The notes beneath the pieces are model-generated. The model saw nothing but the letters and a program-made list of their open reading frames with translations, was not told the DNA's origin and searched no databases. Below, in pieces: positions 1 to 7,453 of a stretch of DNA of 64,000 bases. This stretch comes from CAZGWE01 sp964529405 (GTDB taxonomy: Bacteria; Patescibacteriota; UBA1384; XYA2-FULL-43-10; 1-14-0-10-43-13). Positions within the stretch are counted from its first letter, which is position 1; each line of letters opens with the position of its first letter. The translations under genes and the position numbers were made by a program. The stretch is taken from positions 28,473 to 92,472 of the forward strand of contig CAZGWE010000002.1 in the NCBI GenBank assembly GCA_964529405.1, in the 5' to 3' direction.

Positions 1-2
1 GA

Positions 3-1154
3 GTCGAAGATGATCGGGTCAACGTTTTAGTAATGGGAATTGGCGGCATAAACCACCCGGGAGGGCAGCTAACCGATTCAATGATGTTGGTGAGCTTAAA
101 GCCCAAAAGAGGTTCGCTTGCCATGCTTTCTATTCCCCGTGACCTCTATGTGCCTGTTGCCGACCATAATATCTCAACCAAGCTCAACGAAGTTTACACT
201 TTGGGCGATAAAGAGAAGAAAGGCAGCGGGCCGACTTTGGTCAAAAAGACTGTTTCTAATGTTTTGGGCGTCCCCATTCATTATTATGTCACTCTGGATT
301 TTAGCGGTTTCGAAAAGTTTATTGATGAAATTGGCGGAGTTGATGTTTATGCTGACAAGACTCTCTACGACCCTTATTATCCCGATGAAAAAATGGAGGG
401 TTACGAGCCGTTTAGCATTAAAATCGGCCAGCATCATCTGGACGGCAAAACTGCTCTAAAATACGCCCGTTCCCGCGAAACAACTTCGGATTTCGACCGT
501 TCGGCCCGCCAGCAGAAAATCGCCGTGGCCGCTAAAGAAAAAGTTTTAAGATTGGGTTTTTTGGCTAACCCGAAGAAAGTTTATGATCTGGTTGTGGTTG
601 TCAGCGACCACGCCAGAACCGACTTTTCTCCGGCTGAAATTAAGGATTTTGCCAAGGAGATTAAAGATATTGAAAGCGATAAAATGTTTTCTGCCGTACT
701 TGCCTCCGGTTCTGACGGGCCGCTGGTGTCCGACTCGAGCTCCGGCACATACTACCTTGTACCCAAAGCCGGCAAAAATGATTTTAGCGAAGTGGCTAAA
801 ATCGCCAAAAACATTTTCGACTCCGCTGAAGCCCAAAAAGAAAAAGCTTTAATCGAAATCCTCAACGGTTCAAAGACAGCTGGCAATGCCCTAAAATTGT
901 CTGATGATCTGAAATTGTCCGATTTTCAAATCATTAATGTTGGCAATGCCGGGGAAAATTACGAGAAAACCGTAATATTTGATTACTCGGGCGGGGCCAA
1001 GAAAAAAACGCTCGAAGCGCTTAAAGCTAAGCTTGGGGTTGGGGCGGTCCAAAAAACACCGGATGAGGAGACAAAAGCCGAGATTACCATTATCGTGGGC
1101 AACGATTATGCGCCGGCTGTTTCTGGCGCGACAACTAAGGCGGGCGAGCAGTAA
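3..1154 (+). CDS. LCP (LytR-CpsA-Psr) family protein with LytR_C domain, 5'-partial
   Basis: The frame is open to the left edge, so the true start and the membrane anchor lie outside the window. The visible part opens with the conserved LCP stretch (NVLVMGIGG, then TDSMMLVSL and SIPRDLYV). It continues with the arginine-rich block YARSRETTSDFDRSARQQ, which in this family binds the polyprenyl-pyrophosphate headgroup. From about nt 840 the protein carries a LytR_C-like domain (IEILNGS ... ITIIVGND). LCP enzymes move lipid-linked glycopolymers onto peptidoglycan outside the membrane. The exact polymer cannot be told. An internal ATG at 33 is not the start, because conserved residues precede it. 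Confidence 0.9.
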   Translation, partial: VEDDRVNVLVMGIGGINHPGGQLTDSMMLVSLKPKRGSLAMLSIPRDLYVPVADHNISTKLNEVYTLGDKEKKGSGPTLVKKTVSNVLGVPIHYYVTLDFSGFEKFIDEIGGVDVYADKTLYDPYYPDEKMEGYEPFSIKIGQHHLDGKTALKYARSRETTSDFDRSARQQKIAVAAKEKVLRLGFLANPKKVYDLVVVVSDHARTDFSPAEIKDFAKEIKDIESDKMFSAVLASGSDGPLVSDSSSGTYYLVPKAGKNDFSEVAKIAKNIFDSAEAQKEKALIEILNGSKTAGNALKLSDDLKLSDFQIINVGNAGENYEKTVIFDYSGGAKKKTLEALKAKLGVGAVQKTPDEETKAEITIIVGNDYAPAVSGATTKAGEQ

Positions 1155-1196
1155 GAATAACTAAAAGCCTAATTCGTGTCGGGTAGCGCGTATAAT

Positions 1197-1232
1197 GTAT
1201 CAGGCAATAATTCAATTCTTAATGCCTGATAC
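1197..1232. repeat. Inverted repeat between LCP gene and next ORF
   Basis: Perfect 10-bp arms (gtatcaggca at 1197-1206, tgcctgatac at 1223-1232) flank a 16-nt AT-rich loop. No T-run follows, so it is a weak terminator at best. It could be an operator or an mRNA 3' hairpin of the LCP gene. Confidence 0.45.
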
Positions 1233-1272
1233 GCTGTACGTAATGCGGAATTAGGAATTTAGGCGCTGGCTC

Positions 1273-1836
1273 TTGGCTTTCCTTCACCACAAATTTACCC
1301 GCAAAACACTTTTGGCGCTAATATTAATTTGGAGCGTGGCGTCTTTTTGGTATCTGAATCCCCTAACGGTCGCCCGCGCCATCGTTGTTTTATTGGGAAT
1401 TCTTGGTTTTGTCTTTATCTGCTATGAAATTGTGCCGGCTTTTCTACTTATCCTGCTCTCCTTTACGACCTCTTACGCCCTTTACGGTTTTTTCCTTAGC
1501 CTTAATGTGCCTATCTGGCAGATTATGATTGCTATACTAATCATTTTCGGTTATTTGTTTACTTACTTTGAACAAAAAACCGGCATATTGGGTAATAAAA
1601 GACTGGTTTATCTTATTCTTTTCTCTTTGATTATCCTTGAAGTATTTATGGTTATGAGTTATTTTCTAATTAATCCGCTTGGCCAAAGCCTGGTTATTTC
1701 CACCGTCAGCTACTTATTTTCAGGATTCTGCTTTGCCGTACTGGCCAAACGGGAAGATGTGCGCTTTTCTACCTACATTATTATCGCCGTGTTGGTGATA
1801 GCCGCCGTCTTCTTAACTTCTGTTTGGAGTATTTAA
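1273..1836 (+). CDS. Multi-pass membrane protein of unknown function
   Basis: 187 residues with about six hydrophobic segments and a short basic N-terminus (HHKFTRK). I recognise no family motif. The start is a TTG; no ATG lies near the beginning, and the AGGA at 1253 is too far away to be a good ribosome site, so the start is uncertain. It lies downstream of the LCP gene on the same strand, after the inverted repeat. A role in the envelope is only inferred from that neighbour and from the membrane topology. Confidence 0.6.
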   Translation: MAFLHHKFTRKTLLALILIWSVASFWYLNPLTVARAIVVLLGILGFVFICYEIVPAFLLILLSFTTSYALYGFFLSLNVPIWQIMIAILIIFGYLFTYFEQKTGILGNKRLVYLILFSLIILEVFMVMSYFLINPLGQSLVISTVSYLFSGFCFAVLAKREDVRFSTYIIIAVLVIAAVFLTSVWSI

Positions 1837-1839
1837 GAT

Positions 1840-1868
1840 TTAAGTTTTCCGACTTTTTCGGTTATAAT
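1840..1868 (+). promoter_or_regulatory. Candidate promoter of the parvulin foldase gene
   Basis: A perfect TATAAT lies at 1863-1868, 17 bp after a poor -35 (TTAAGT). AGGGAG at 1876-1881 then gives a ribosome site 10 nt before the ATG at 1892. Confidence 0.5.
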
Positions 1869-1891
1869 GTGGGGCAGGGAGATTATTTTAT

Positions 1892-2893
1892 ATGAAAAAG
1901 AAGATTTCCGGTCTGCTGGTAAAGTTTAAACAAGCTCTTAGACCGTTTTTTTTGTACCTTAATAAAGCCGGCGCGGCGGTTGTCGAGACCAAGAATAGGC
2001 TCATCACCGATACAGTCCGGAAAGTGCTGAAAAAAGCCGCGCTCTTTTCGGCCATTTTATTACTGGTTGTTGAAACTGTTTTTGCATTTTTTGTTTATGG
2101 TTATAACAAAGACGACAAAATAACGCGAACCGTTGCCAGCGTCGTTCCTTATCCGGTAGCAATCGCCAATCAATATGTCATAACTTATCGGGATTATTTG
2201 CGCCAGAGAGACTATATCCACCATTTCTATCAGGCCACCGACCAGGCCAATGTTGACCTGGCGGAAGTTGACAAGCAGGTTATTGACCAGCTTATAGAGA
2301 ACAAGATCATCGCTTATCAGGCTTCTGTTAACGGTATTAAGATAAGCAAAAAAGAGGTAGATGAATCGTTTGCCACCATTATTGACCAGAACGGCGGCGA
2401 AGAAAAGGTCGTCAAGGTTCTCTTCGACCTTTATGGTTTGGATATAAAATCTTTTCGTATTTTAATTAAGGATCAGCTTGTACGGGATAAGATCAACGAG
2501 GATTTGATTATGAGGGTGCAGGTGAGCCATATTTTAATTAGGGTAGAGGCAGGCGCAACGGCTGAAAAAACGGCGGAAGCAAAGAAAAGGGCAGACGATC
2601 TTGTAGTTCAGGCGAGGGGCGGAGCGGATTTCGTCGAGTTGGCCAAAAAAAATTCGGAGGATGTTAATAGCAGCGATCAAGGCGGAGTACTTAAGCCGTT
2701 TGCCCGCGGCGAAATGGTCGAGGCTTTTTCTAATGCTGCTTTTGATACGGCGGTTGGCTCTATTTCTGATGCAGTCCAGACGGATTATGGTTGGCACATC
2801 ATCAAGGTTGAAGCTAAGACGGGAAAAATCGATAAGACATTTAATAACTGGCTGACAGAAGCCAAGAAAAGCGCTTTAATCATAAAATTTTAA
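1892..2893 (+). CDS. Membrane-anchored SurA/PrsA-like peptidyl-prolyl isomerase
   Basis: 333 residues. A cytoplasmic, basic N-terminal part of about 48 residues precedes one transmembrane helix (about 49-70). A SurA_N-like helical chaperone region follows (about 90-205; VDKQVIDQLIENKIIAYQA). The C-terminal parvulin (PPIC rotamase) domain spans about 207-325, with the typical QVSHILI, GGVLKPFARGEM and YGWHIIKV stretches. Such proteins help exported proteins fold on the outer face of the membrane. The cytoplasmic extension before the anchor is longer than in PrsA, which is a lipoprotein. No lipobox is seen. Confidence 0.85.
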   Translation: MKKKISGLLVKFKQALRPFFLYLNKAGAAVVETKNRLITDTVRKVLKKAALFSAILLLVVETVFAFFVYGYNKDDKITRTVASVVPYPVAIANQYVITYRDYLRQRDYIHHFYQATDQANVDLAEVDKQVIDQLIENKIIAYQASVNGIKISKKEVDESFATIIDQNGGEEKVVKVLFDLYGLDIKSFRILIKDQLVRDKINEDLIMRVQVSHILIRVEAGATAEKTAEAKKRADDLVVQARGGADFVELAKKNSEDVNSSDQGGVLKPFARGEMVEAFSNAAFDTAVGSISDAVQTDYGWHIIKVEAKTGKIDKTFNNWLTEAKKSALIIKF

Positions 2894-2921
2894 TAAGCCG
2901 GGCTATCGCATCTTGTTCTTT

Positions 2922-3062
2922 ATGGACCAGCAGAAAGTTATTAAAAAAATTGCTATTTCAGTACTGGCGGTTGTCTCGATCGTTATTGCAATTTACGGTT
3001 TTTGGAGTTGGCGCGAAAAACAAGCGTCCCAACCGGTCAGACAGGAGAGGGAGATACGGTAA
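2922..3062 (+). CDS. Small single-span membrane protein (46 aa)
   Basis: A short ORF, ATG to TAA, 28 nt after the foldase gene. It encodes a basic start (MDQQKVIKK), one hydrophobic helix (about 11-29) ending in aromatic residues (YGFWSW), and a charged tail. No clear ribosome site is visible. The topology and the position in the run of envelope genes favour a real gene, but nothing shows its function. Confidence 0.5.
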   Translation: MDQQKVIKKIAISVLAVVSIVIAIYGFWSWREKQASQPVRQEREIR

Positions 3063-3069
3063 AAATCCG

Positions 3070-3112
3070 AAATTCAAAGTTTGAAATTAAAATTTCAAAA
3101 CATTTTGAAAAT
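3070..3112. repeat. AT-rich self-complementary repeat (TTTGAAATT family)
   Basis: The stretch alternates AATTCAAAG, TTTGAAATT and AATTTCAAAA, so it pairs with itself. Related sequence recurs at 28808-28867 (inside copA), at 60695-60726 (inside rsmH) and near 46715-46741. It appears to be a dispersed element family of this genome. Confidence 0.5.
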
Positions 3113-3156
3113 TGATCATTTGGATTTAGGTATTCGATGTTAGGATTTTAATTAGA

Positions 3157-4128
3157 ATGATAGATTTTCAATCACTTCTCAAAAAATCGTGGCAAATTAC
3201 GCTCAAAAACAGATTCCTCTGGTACCTGGGTTTTTTGTCCGGCGGAATTGGTGCCAATTGGTTTAGCAATAGTCTGAATTATCAAGCCGATAATTCAACT
3301 TGGGAGCGTCTTGAGCATTGGCGCAATAGTTTGCCGGAAGGTACTTCAACCGGTTTGGTTAAAGCCGGTTCGGGGGAATTGGGCAAGATGTTGAGACAAT
3401 CATTGTCTTCAAATTATTACGACTTTGACAAGTATCTAACTGCCGGAGTAGTTATGGCCGTAGTTTTGTTGTCGGTTATTGTTTACATCAATATTACGGC
3501 TAAAGTCTCGATTGTCCGGTCTGTTTTTTTGCTCAACGACGGCAAAGAGATGGGTTTCAAGAAGGCCTGGCTCGAAGGCCATCGCTTTTTCTGGCGACGT
3601 TTAAGTTTTGGCGTGGTTATGGTTCTGCTGGTTTCGGCGCCCCTGTTTTTGTTAGTAATCCCGGTGATTTTGTTGGGAATTTATGAAATGGCGCTGCCAG
3701 CCATAATACTGGGAGCAGTTTTCTTTGTGTTGCTGATGGCATATTGGTTTTACCTTGGGTTTATTGCAACTTATGCCGAGCGGATTTTATTGCTGGAAAA
3801 GGTGCGTCCGGTCGAATCATTGAAGCGGGGCCTCAAATTGTTTAACCGTAATTGGAAAAGCCTTTTGCTGCTCTTCTTGATTTTGTTAGCAGCAGGAATC
3901 GGCGCAGGCCTATTGATAGCGATGGCGTTAACACTGGCAGGAGCGCTGTTCTTCGGTTTGGGTATGCTTGTTTATGCCATAGCCGGCCAGATTCTAACCA
4001 TAATTTATGCCGTGATTGTTTGTCTTGTCCTGCTTGGCGGCTTGATTGTCCTGACAGGTTTCTGCGGCGCCTTTATCTCGGCTAATTACACCTTGGGCTA
4101 CCTGGAAGTCGCCAAACTAAAAAAGTAA
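3157..4128 (+). CDS. Multi-pass membrane protein of unknown function
   Basis: 323 residues. An amphipathic N-terminus (LLKKSWQITLKNRFLWYLGFL) leads into a first short hydrophobic segment. A soluble segment of about 60 residues follows, then at least five long hydrophobic helices. The internal stretch ILLLEKVRPVESLKRGLKLFNRNWKSLL resembles the repeated amphipathic entry helices of glycerophosphodiester phosphodiesterase-type membrane domains, but I cannot assign a family. No clear ribosome site precedes the ATG. A strong terminator follows directly. Confidence 0.7.
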   Translation: MIDFQSLLKKSWQITLKNRFLWYLGFLSGGIGANWFSNSLNYQADNSTWERLEHWRNSLPEGTSTGLVKAGSGELGKMLRQSLSSNYYDFDKYLTAGVVMAVVLLSVIVYINITAKVSIVRSVFLLNDGKEMGFKKAWLEGHRFFWRRLSFGVVMVLLVSAPLFLLVIPVILLGIYEMALPAIILGAVFFVLLMAYWFYLGFIATYAERILLLEKVRPVESLKRGLKLFNRNWKSLLLLFLILLAAGIGAGLLIAMALTLAGALFFGLGMLVYAIAGQILTIIYAVIVCLVLLGGLIVLTGFCGAFISANYTLGYLEVAKLKK

Positions 4129-4140
4129 CTAAAACTAAAA

Positions 4141-4180
4141 AAATCCATCTGCCGATAAATCAAGCAGGTGGATTTTTTTT
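4141..4180 (+). terminator. Rho-independent terminator
   Basis: A 12-bp stem (aaatccatctgc with gcaggtggattt, one G:T pair) is followed by a T-run. It begins 12 nt after the membrane-protein stop. tRNA-Asp on the opposite strand also points into it. Confidence 0.85.
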
Positions 4181-4182
4181 AT

Positions 4183-4259
4183 TGGCGGGAGCGACCGGAC
4201 TCGAACCGGCGACCTCTTCCGTGACAGGGAAGCGTTCTAACCAGCTGAACTACGCCCCC
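4183..4259 (-). tRNA. tRNA-Asp (GUC)
   Basis: A full cloverleaf reads on the minus strand: 5' GGGGGCG pairs with CGCTCCC, the anticodon loop is CTGTCAC (anticodon GTC), the T-loop is TTCGAGT, and CCA is encoded. Confidence 0.95.
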
Positions 4260-4302
4260 AGAATAGGAGAATTATAACATTTTTCCCTTCGAGAATCAAT
4301 CA

Positions 4303-4331
4303 TTGACAAAAATGAGTTATTGTGATATGAT
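4303..4331 (+). promoter_or_regulatory. Sigma-70 promoter of the structured RNA
   Basis: A perfect -35 TTGACA (4303-4308) is separated by 17 bp from -10 TATGAT (4326-4331). Transcription would start near 4338. No credible coding ORF follows; the transcript is GC-rich and highly foldable. Confidence 0.8.
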
Positions 4332-4337
4332 ACAAGA

Positions 4338-4650
4338 GTTTTTCGAGTCATGAGTCCTTTAGAGCTGTTTAACTTCAGGCGATAAATTCAGGATTGAGAT
4401 TTATGATCAATCTTGCTCTGTCCCCTGAAAGCCGCAAGGTTGCCCGAGCAACCGGCGAGCCGGGGAGGAGAAGGAGGCGAATATGCGCCTCATGGTTGGA
4501 ANNNNNNNNNNNNNNNNNNNNNNNNNNNNNNNNNNNNNNNNNNNNNNNNNNNNNNNNNNNNNNNNCGATTCGTCCCCGGGAAGAGGGGATTGTACCGGTG
4601 GTAGAGACAAGGGGGGTCGCGCTATGGGTGCGACCCCCCCACCTTTATCG
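4338..4650 (+). ncRNA. Structured non-coding RNA of unassigned family, interrupted by the assembly gap
   Basis: About 300 nt lie between a strong promoter and a hairpin with a perfect 10-bp stem (4611-4620 with 4630-4639). Local helices are plentiful: aggattga with tcaatctt, cttcagg with cctgaaag, gttgc-ccga-gcaac, ccgg-cgag-ccgg, gaggcg with cgcctc, and cccc with gggg right of the gap. The flanking sequence is far more GC-rich than nearby intergenic DNA. I looked for RNase P, tmRNA, 4.5S and 6S landmarks and could not place any in the visible part. A housekeeping RNA with its diagnostic core in the gap remains possible. It is not a riboswitch for a downstream gene, since the next gene runs the other way. 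Confidence 0.6.
4502..4565. other. Assembly gap (64 Ns)
   Basis: A run of 64 undetermined bases lies inside the structured RNA. Any translation through it is meaningless. The real gap length may differ. Confidence 1.
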
Positions 4651-4690
4651 ATTTAAATATACTTTGAACTAATAAGAAGTGAATACCACA

Positions 4691-4731
4691 AAAACTAAAA
4701 ACCGCCCGTGTTTTGGAGCGGTTTTTAGTTT
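4691..4731. terminator. Bidirectional terminator
   Basis: A 13-bp perfect stem (aactaaaaaccgc with gcggtttttagtt) with T-runs on both strands lies between the plus-strand RNA and the minus-strand Cys-rich protein gene. Confidence 0.8.
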
Positions 4732-4746
4732 GGTGCCAATTAAATT

Positions 4747-4977
4747 TCAGGCGCGCTCTTCCTTATCTGTCATCATTTCTTCCTCTTCGTCCCTTTCCTC
4801 GGTCATATTGCCGATACCTTCACCTGGTTCTAACATATGACAAATGACATCGCCGTCCTCTTCGGTTACTTCTACCACGTCGTGTCCGCCGCCTCCGGCA
4901 GCGTGGTCAATGGCCTTGGCCTTATCTTCGGTTTTAAAATCGCAGTCGTGGTGCAGGCAAACATAAATCCGTCTTAT
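4747..4977 (-). CDS. Small acidic Cys/His-containing protein, start codon unclear
   Basis: The body reads YVCLHHDCDFKTEDKAKAID, then a Gly/His stretch, VICHMLEPGEG and a highly acidic tail; C-x4-DC and a later CH could bind a metal. I do not recognise the family. The frame can be opened further to a TTG at 5034 or an ATG at 5016. However, TTG 5034 is itself the first half of a TTGACA -35 box, and a -10 TATGGT (5007-5012) puts the mRNA start near 5000, downstream of both. A strong ribosome site (AAAGGAGGA, 4981-4989) is followed only by ATA (4975-4977) or ATT (4966-4968) in frame. The start given here is therefore a guess. Confidence 0.5.
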   Translation of the reverse strand: MRRIYVCLHHDCDFKTEDKAKAIDHAAGGGGHDVVEVTEEDGDVICHMLEPGEGIGNMTEERDEEEEMMTDKEERA

Positions 4978-5006
4978 CTTTCCTCCTTTTCTAAAAAGCC
5001 GAAACA

Positions 5007-5034
5007 ACCATACCATTGCGACATTGACTGTCAA
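5007..5034 (-). promoter_or_regulatory. Promoter of the Cys-rich small protein
   Basis: On the minus strand, -35 TTGACA (5029-5034), a 16-bp spacer and -10 TATGGT (5007-5012) are followed about 20 nt later by an excellent Shine-Dalgarno sequence. Confidence 0.65.
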
Positions 5035-5071
5035 GACCGGTTAAAAAATTCATACAAAGTATGATCAGTTT

Positions 5072-5499
5072 TTACTCTTCGCTCATTCTGAAACGCCAAA
5101 TAGTCAAAGCTAGCATAATGATAACCCGACCGCCGACAATCACAATATTTAGCAGGTCGGCGAAGGGTGAGGCCTGTTCAAGGGCAACGCCTCGGAGAAG
5201 CGCTGTTTTTGACCTCCAGAGAGGTTACCGACCTGCTGGTTAGCTTTTTCTTCCAGGTCAACCATCCCAAGTAGCGTGTCAGCATCTATTCTTTTGCTGT
5301 AAAATCCCCCAAAAAGCTCTAAAATTTCCTTTAGACTTAAAAAGTTGTAATAGGCGGAGGATTGCAGTTGGACACAGATCTTTTCTTTAATTGATTTCAT
5401 GTCTTTGCAGACGTCATTGCCCAAAAGCCCGAATATCTCTCCCCTATTAACGTCAAAAAAATGCCCTTTTAACAAGAGCTTGTAAATCAATAGCCACAT
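5072..5499 (-). pseudogene. Decayed ABC transporter: ATPase 5' part joined to permease 3' end
   Basis: On the minus strand, ABC ATPase sequence begins near GTG 5497 (AIDLQALVK) in one frame and continues in another (FDVNRGEIFGLLG), which implies a frameshift. The Walker A lysine loop and what follows are missing: GLLG runs straight into KDMKSIKEKI. The signature LSGGQKQRFS is present, but Walker B is lost. From about 5190, in a third register, the sequence is a plausible C-terminal end of an ABC-2 permease (ASPFADLLNIVIVGG ... LTIWRFRMSEE, stop at 5072). A deletion therefore fused the remains of two adjacent genes. No active product is expected. Confidence 0.8.
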
Positions 5500-5636
5500 T
5501 TTACGCCTTACCCTTTTTATTGTAAATGATTGACAGAAGCACAGTTGACAGGGTTCGCGGAAGATATTTATCTAAATCGGTATTATAGGAAATAACAAAT
5601 TAAAATAACACGGCGTCGTGTCGAAGCAAGCCAGAC

Positions 5637-6410
5637 TTAGTCAAAGACAAGATAGCTCTTTTGACCGTCGTAGATGTTGGCCGGGTTCCAGTCGTGAATA
5701 GCTTGATAGAGATCATTGTGTTTGTAGCGAAAGTATTGGCCTTTCCTGGTGCCGGGATCGTTAGTGATAAATTCGTCTTTGTCATAGCCGATCACAACAA
5801 GCATATGGTAATTGGGGCCGCCGTTTCTAAAATTGGGATTGGGCAAAATTTTCCCGGCGGCCGGAATGATAACAGGGCGGTTATCAGCAAGTTCGCTTTT
5901 TATTTTTTCAATTGAGACGTTTTCCTCGGTTCGGGCTCTGCTTAAACCGTAATACTTTTCTGCGATTTCGGCCAGTGCTTTGAGCGTAATACTGGCCCCG
6001 TAACCGTTTTTTTCCTGAAAATCAACCAAGTCTAATATTTCTTTTTCGCCCGCTTCAAACGTAACGTCCGTGCCCTCAAGAAAATGCCGGACCATAATCA
6101 GGCTGGCTTCTTCGCAGGCTTCCTCGTGAAGGGCGTCCCAGTTGGCAGACGGCGCTTGGACAAGAAAGGGAACCTTGATCAGCGCTTTATCCGGCAGTTT
6201 TGTTTCGCTCTCATTTTCGCTCTCGATTGACGGCGAGGGGGTCTCGATTTGGCCGGTTTTATCGTTTGCCGTCGGGATGGCAAGGGGCAAGCTGCTTTGT
6301 TCGGCTGGTCGATCTGTTTCCGGCTTTTTATTTAAGGTGAAGTAGTTAACAACAAAAAAGACCGCGGCGCCGGCCAATAACAAAATTATGATTGCTTTTT
6401 CCTTTAACAT
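5637..6410 (-). CDS. Membrane-anchored C39-like cysteine peptidase
   Basis: A signal anchor (about residues 3-22) is followed by an acidic, Pro/Ser-rich linker and a papain-like peptidase_C39_2-type domain. The predicted catalytic Cys is in HEEACEEASL and the His in GGPNYHMLVVIGYD; the Asp in FITNDPGT is a third candidate. Such domains act outside the membrane; the substrate is unknown. The ATG at 6410 is preferred because the membrane anchor begins there. A TTG at 6470 would add 20 residues and overlap the upstream gene by 20 nt. It lies downstream of a membrane-protein gene in the same direction. Confidence 0.8.
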   Translation of the reverse strand: MLKEKAIIILLLAGAAVFFVVNYFTLNKKPETDRPAEQSSLPLAIPTANDKTGQIETPSPSIESENESETKLPDKALIKVPFLVQAPSANWDALHEEACEEASLIMVRHFLEGTDVTFEAGEKEILDLVDFQEKNGYGASITLKALAEIAEKYYGLSRARTEENVSIEKIKSELADNRPVIIPAAGKILPNPNFRNGGPNYHMLVVIGYDKDEFITNDPGTRKGQYFRYKHNDLYQAIHDWNPANIYDGQKSYLVFD

Positions 6411-6450
6411 TTTTCGTTTCTTGGCAAGCGCAGCAATTGCAATGATGGTT

Positions 6451-7293
6451 CTATCCGGGAATAATATCAATTTTTGATTCCCTTAAGCCCCGGCCGAGCC
6501 AGAGGACAAAGATGCCAAGAAGGCAAACGAGGCTGTCTTCAATTACCAGTAAGGTTAATTGGCTGTTCAGGATTAATTCGGTAATCTTCCATGCAGCATT
6601 TTTGATCTTAGCGTCATTATCGGCAAATTCGGCAATTAGACGATTGAGGTACGGCTGGCCAAGAAAATAAATTGCCGCGGTTATTGCTGTCAGCAAGAGT
6701 CCGGATAAAATTAAGCTGCTACCCAGCCAACCAAATTTTTCAGCCGAAGTTCGGGCCGGCAATAGAAAAACTGCAATGGCAAGAAAAAGGACGATTATGG
6801 CCAGGTAAATCAGATAATTATTAAATTGGCTCAAAATCGGAAAGGCGGGGTTGTTGGAGATGTCAAAATGGAAATTATCGCCGATAATATCTCCGCTTAT
6901 GATTCCCGGAGTGCCAATTTTTTGATTAAGCGAATCGGTCAAGCCCCTTTCTAATTCCTTGGTGTTTAAAACAATTTCCTTACTGGCGTCGGGATTGTTA
7001 AGAGCCAAAAATGTTTGGTCAACAGTGCCTTCGCTAATCTTTTTAATGTTTTCTTCATTAATTGACTCATTAACGGCTTCAAAAATCAAGCCGTCCTTAA
7101 TATTGAGCTTGGTGCTTTCGACGAGACTTTCACGAACGAGGCCGGCGACAACTTGGTAAGCACCGCTTTGCGCCAGCAGGGATTTTATTTTATCGGCCGA
7201 GAATAAATTTAGCTTAATGTTGAGCGCTATAATAAAAACAGGCAGGGTGACGGCCATTAGAGTCAGCAAAAAAAATCCCAAAATTTTTCGCAT
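6451..7293 (-). CDS. Membrane protein with large extracytoplasmic loop, unknown function
   Basis: 280 residues. One N-terminal transmembrane helix (about 5-27) is followed by a soluble loop of about 125 residues, then three hydrophobic helices (about 160-180, 192-213 and 245-268). The loop begins in the pattern FSADKIKSLLAQSGAYQVVAGLV, which resembles other uncharacterised bacterial membrane proteins with a long periplasmic helical loop. No catalytic motif is seen. It sits between the LiaI-like small protein (3-nt gap) and the C39-like peptidase gene, probably as one operon. Confidence 0.7.
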   Translation of the reverse strand: MRKILGFFLLTLMAVTLPVFIIALNIKLNLFSADKIKSLLAQSGAYQVVAGLVRESLVESTKLNIKDGLIFEAVNESINEENIKKISEGTVDQTFLALNNPDASKEIVLNTKELERGLTDSLNQKIGTPGIISGDIIGDNFHFDISNNPAFPILSQFNNYLIYLAIIVLFLAIAVFLLPARTSAEKFGWLGSSLILSGLLLTAITAAIYFLGQPYLNRLIAEFADNDAKIKNAAWKITELILNSQLTLLVIEDSLVCLLGIFVLWLGRGLRESKIDIIPG

Positions 7294-7295
7294 AA

Positions 7296-7445
7296 CTACC
7301 TCTTTAATGACTTAACGAGCATAAATAAGCCCAAAACAATAATCACCGCCGGCCAGAAAATTTCCCAGACCGATTGGCTTAAAATGCCCAGATTTTGCAA
7401 AAGCAGAACAATGCCGAGGGCGATGATGGTTATGCCTAAAAACAT
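7296..7445 (-). CDS. LiaI/LiaF-like transmembrane-region protein (DUF5668-like, 49 aa)
   Basis: A 49-residue ORF with a textbook ribosome site (AGGAGGCAAG, then ATG). It holds two hydrophobic hairpin helices with the typical pattern FLGITIIALGIVLLLQNLG ... WPAVIIVLGLFML. This is the LiaI-LiaF-like TM region also called DUF5668, associated in other bacteria with envelope-stress modules. The TAG stop at 7296 lies 3 nt before the start of the next membrane-protein gene. Confidence 0.75.
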   Translation of the reverse strand: MFLGITIIALGIVLLLQNLGILSQSVWEIFWPAVIIVLGLFMLVKSLKR

Positions 7446-7453
7446 CTTGCCTC

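Noticed and set aside
4394..4672. Open frames crossing the N run on both strands
   Set aside because: They exist only because Ns are read as open codons; the flanking DNA looks like structured RNA, not coding sequence.
4837..5064. Plus-strand ORF opposite the Cys-rich small protein
   Set aside because: It is antisense to a frame with better residues, promoter, ribosome site and terminator.
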